Source: JBKJTP01 sp046590195 (lineage in GTDB: Bacteria; Bacteroidota; Ignavibacteria; Palsa-1295). From it: 8,120 nt of DNA. The notes below the pieces were generated by a model, which was given only the letters and a program-made list of their open reading frames with translations, searched no databases and had not been told where the DNA came from. Location of the stretch: the NCBI GenBank assembly GCA_046590195.1, contig JBKJTP010000014.1:1-8120 (forward strand). Reading direction: 5' to 3'. Both the position numbers and the translations under genes were made by a program. Shown here in pieces: positions 5,772 to 8,120 of the stretch (positions are counted from its first letter, which is position 1; each line of letters begins with the position of its first letter).

Positions 5772-5801
5772 CATTTTAACTATTTGCTAGCGTTGGCAGG
5801 C

Positions 5802-8120
5802 TTAGACCGGAAGATGCGCCTTGAGCTTGTCCGCCAGTTCCGCCCTCGAGAAAGGCTTGGAGATATAATCCGAGCAGCCGGCAGCGATCGCTGTTTCACG
5901 GTCACCCTTCATTGCGTACGCGGTCAGAGCGATGATCGGGGTAGTCGAGTACTCCTTACGTCTCCGCAACTGTTTCGTTACGTCGAGTCCTGAAGCACCG
6001 CGGCCAAGATTGAGATCCATTAGCACAAGGTCGTAACTCTTAGCCCCCGTCTTCTCAAGCGCCTCTTCAGCTGAGGTAGCGACTTCAAGTGTACAAATCC
6101 CCCTTACAAAGATATCGATCATGGATGCAGTATCTTCTGCGTCCTCGACAAGGAGGACTGAAGGCAGGGCCAAGCGCAAGACCTTCGGAGAACTCTGATC
6201 TATCTCGGTCATGTCATTCGTGGAATCCGTCGCACTTTTGTTGACAACAGGGAAGTAGATGGTAAATACCGAGCCTTTGCCGAGTTCGCTCTCAACGCTG
6301 ATCGTCGCGTTCATCATCTCAGCGAGGCGCTTCGTGATCGTTAGCCCAAGACCTGTCCCCTCAAAGCTGCGATCGTAGCCGCCAGATTCCTGTTTGAACT
6401 CATCGAAGATGAATGGCAAAAAGTCGGTGCTGATACCAACACCACTGTCTTCGATCCGGATCGCACAGGCATTTGCGGCCTCATCAAAGCTTGCTCCGAT
6501 CGAGACTTTGCCAGATGGTGTGAATTTGATCGCATTGCCGATCAGGTTATTCAAAACCTGACCGAGGTATTGCTCGTCAGCAAGGATGGTGCAATCGCAT
6601 GTGCTGACATTCTCGATCGTCAAGCCCTTGTTGTTCGCCAGGGGCTGGAAGAACTTCGCGATCTTCTGTATCTCGGCTCCCGAACTAAGAGGCTGTAGAT
6701 TCACGTCGATCTTATTCGACTCGATCTTCGCAAGGTCAAGGATCCCATTGATCGTTGCCAGTAGCCGTGTACCGCTGCGTTCGATCGTATTCGCATACTC
6801 GTTCAGATCTTCAGACTCCGAATGTTCGCGGATGATCGATGCAAAGCCCAGGATCGCTGTCATTGGTGTGCGGATCTCATGGCTCATATTTGCCAAGAAA
6901 GACGATTTGAGTCGGCTCATTTCTTCCGCCTCTTCCTTCGCAGCAATGAGCTGAAGCTCCATTCGCTTGCGCTCGGTGATATCCTTATCGAAGATAGCGA
7001 TACCTACAACGCTGTCATTCTCAATGATCGGGTTGAAGGACATTTCAAACACGCGTTCGCCAACTTCATCTGCGACTCGTGTACGCTCCATCGTAAAGTG
7101 CTCACCTGCGAGTGCGCGATTGAAGATCGCATCCCAGTAATCTGACTCGTTCTGTTTAAAGTAACTTGCGAGCGAAAGACCAGGGTAAGGAGCTTGCTTG
7201 TTATGGACGCTGAATACTTCGAAGAAACTGGAGTTGAAGGTGATGAGCTTCAGGTCTCGATCTACAGAGAGGATCGCGTCAGTCGTGTTCTCGATCAACG
7301 CACTTGTATTCGCCACAGCCCTTCTTAACTCGTCTTCAGCGCGTCTTCGATCTGTAAAATCCATCATCGCGCCGATCATGCGATAAGGATGTCCCTCGTC
7401 ATCGTATAATATGTAGCCGTGATCGACGACGAATGCATGCGTCCCATCGGCTCGCAAGAAGCGATACTCACCACTCCATACCTGCTTCCCGCTCTGCAGC
7501 GCGCTCGTCAGCCCCTTGGTGATGCGCTCGTAATCATCTGGATGGATCCACGACGCCCACATCTCTAATGTGGTCTGGTCACTGTCGAGGGGGTGACCAA
7601 ATAACTGGGTAAAGGACTCGTTCCACCAAATCAAGTTACTTTCGATCGACCAGTCGTAGACGGCGTCCTGCGTCGCAAGCGTCATGTATCTGAATCGCTC
7701 CTCGGATCGCTGCAATTCTAGCGCACGCTGCTTCTGCTCGTGGATATCGGTAATAGCGGCGACGGTACCAATGATCTCACCATCGGCATCGTAGTACGGG
7801 ACTGCATTGACAGAACACCAGCGAAGCGTACCATTCTTTCGCTTCAGCATGATCTCGTAATGCTCGCGAACGCCCTCAAGCCTGCGGGACAAGCGCTCTT
7901 GATTGAATTGCTGCTCGACCCCGAGAGTCATGAGCTTCGGCCCGTTTTGGCCAATACACTCTTCGGCATTGTATCCGCTCAGTGCTTCGAGCGTGCTATT
8001 GAGATAGAGAATGCGGTCCTGCGTGTCAGTGATCACAAGTGCCTCACCGAGATTATCTACGACGGCCCTGAACCGTGATTCAGAAGCAATCAGCGAACGC
8101 TCGATTGACTTGCGCTGCGT
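5802..8120 (-). CDS. Hybrid sensor histidine kinase: PAS-PAS-PAS-HisKA-HATPase-receiver (5' end missing)
   Basis: The minus-strand frame is open through the right edge. An internal GTG at 8036 is not the real start, since the 28 codons before it (SESRFRAVVDNLGEALVITD region) form the beginning of a PAS domain. Counting from 8036 as residue 1: PAS 1 ends near 105, PAS 2 spans about 111-233 (WIHPDDYERI; a PAC strand), PAS 3 about 242-356, then a short coiled coil. HisKA has NMSHEIRTPM with phosphoacceptor His386. HATPase_c has the N-box NNLIGNAIKF (496-505), D530 in DSGVG and GTGLGL (560-565). The C-terminal receiver (about 624-744) has acidic Glu631/Asp632, phosphoacceptor Asp674 in VLMDLNLG, and Lys727 in SKPF. 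All catalytic residues look intact. There is no output domain, so the signal must pass by phosphorelay to another protein. No membrane segment is visible in this part. The ligand of the PAS domains is unknown. It ends at TAA 5804-5802, before the shared hairpin. Confidence 0.95.
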   Translation of the reverse strand, partial: TQRKSIERSLIASESRFRAVVDNLGEALVITDTQDRILYLNSTLEALSGYNAEECIGQNGPKLMTLGVEQQFNQERLSRRLEGVREHYEIMLKRKNGTLRWCSVNAVPYYDADGEIIGTVAAITDIHEQKQRALELQRSEERFRYMTLATQDAVYDWSIESNLIWWNESFTQLFGHPLDSDQTTLEMWASWIHPDDYERITKGLTSALQSGKQVWSGEYRFLRADGTHAFVVDHGYILYDDEGHPYRMIGAMMDFTDRRRAEDELRRAVANTSALIENTTDAILSVDRDLKLITFNSSFFEVFSVHNKQAPYPGLSLASYFKQNESDYWDAIFNRALAGEHFTMERTRVADEVGERVFEMSFNPIIENDSVVGIAIFDKDITERKRMELQLIAAKEEAEEMSRLKSSFLANMSHEIRTPMTAILGFASIIREHSESEDLNEYANTIERSGTRLLATINGILDLAKIESNKIDVNLQPLSSGAEIQKIAKFFQPLANNKGLTIENVSTCDCTILADEQYLGQVLNNLIGNAIKFTPSGKVSIGASFDEAANACAIRIEDSGVGISTDFLPFIFDEFKQESGGYDRSFEGTGLGLTITKRLAEMMNATISVESELGKGSVFTIYFPVVNKSATDSTNDMTEIDQSSPKVLRLALPSVLLVEDAEDTASMIDIFVRGICTLEVATSAEEALEKTGAKSYDLVLMDLNLGRGASGLDVTKQLRRRKEYSTTPIIALTAYAMKGDRETAIAAGCSDYISKPFSRAELADKLKAHLPV

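Noticed and set aside
3352..5787. Recurrent TATTTGC in several gaps (3352, 3944 on the minus strand, 5593, 5781)
   Set aside because: It also occurs inside the hybrid kinase gene (6887), spacing to genes is inconsistent, and four short A/T-rich matches can arise by chance.

Overview
The window most likely comes from a member of the Bacteroidota/Chlorobi (FCB) group. The glycyl-tRNA synthetase is the single-chain bacterial type used there. A Bacteroidota-like -7 box (TAnnTTTG) lies in front of it, and none of the start codons I checked has a clear Shine-Dalgarno sequence. This placement is an inference; no marker fixes the genus.

Layout. (1) 1-1190, plus strand: the 3' part of a cytoplasmic-looking histidine kinase whose visible N-terminal part is a tandem array of 21-residue coiled-coil repeats. 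(2) 1191-1367: a short junction that carries, on the minus strand, what looks like a roughly 50-codon remnant of a beta-propeller protein. (3) 1368-1985, plus: a DUF6624-family protein of unknown function, tail to tail with (4) an ahpC-ahpD peroxide-defence pair on the minus strand (3196-1979), with a terminator-like hairpin between the two genes. (5) 3351-3887, minus: a short SpoU/TrmH-family RNA methyltransferase, divergent from (6) glycyl-tRNA synthetase (3996-5534, plus). (7) A tRNA-Leu(GAG) gene (5644-5724, plus), followed by a strong 14-bp hairpin that also ends (8) a large hybrid histidine kinase read from the right edge on the minus strand (8120-5802; at least three PAS domains, HisKA, HATPase, receiver).

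The genes do not form one pathway. AhpC and AhpD should work together: AhpC has the three-cysteine layout of the mycobacterial enzyme that AhpD reduces, and the AhpD keeps the CxxC site. Glycyl-tRNA synthetase, the methyltransferase and tRNA-Leu are translation functions. The two kinases are separate signalling proteins; both are cut by the window edges, so their sensory inputs and full lengths are unknown.

The most unusual place is the left end. The first kinase uses arginine codons AGA/AGG often, while the rest of the window uses CGN almost exclusively, and the change falls at a junction holding a gene fragment. This suggests acquired DNA or a chimeric contig. I do not see a clear, complete, undescribed system in the window.
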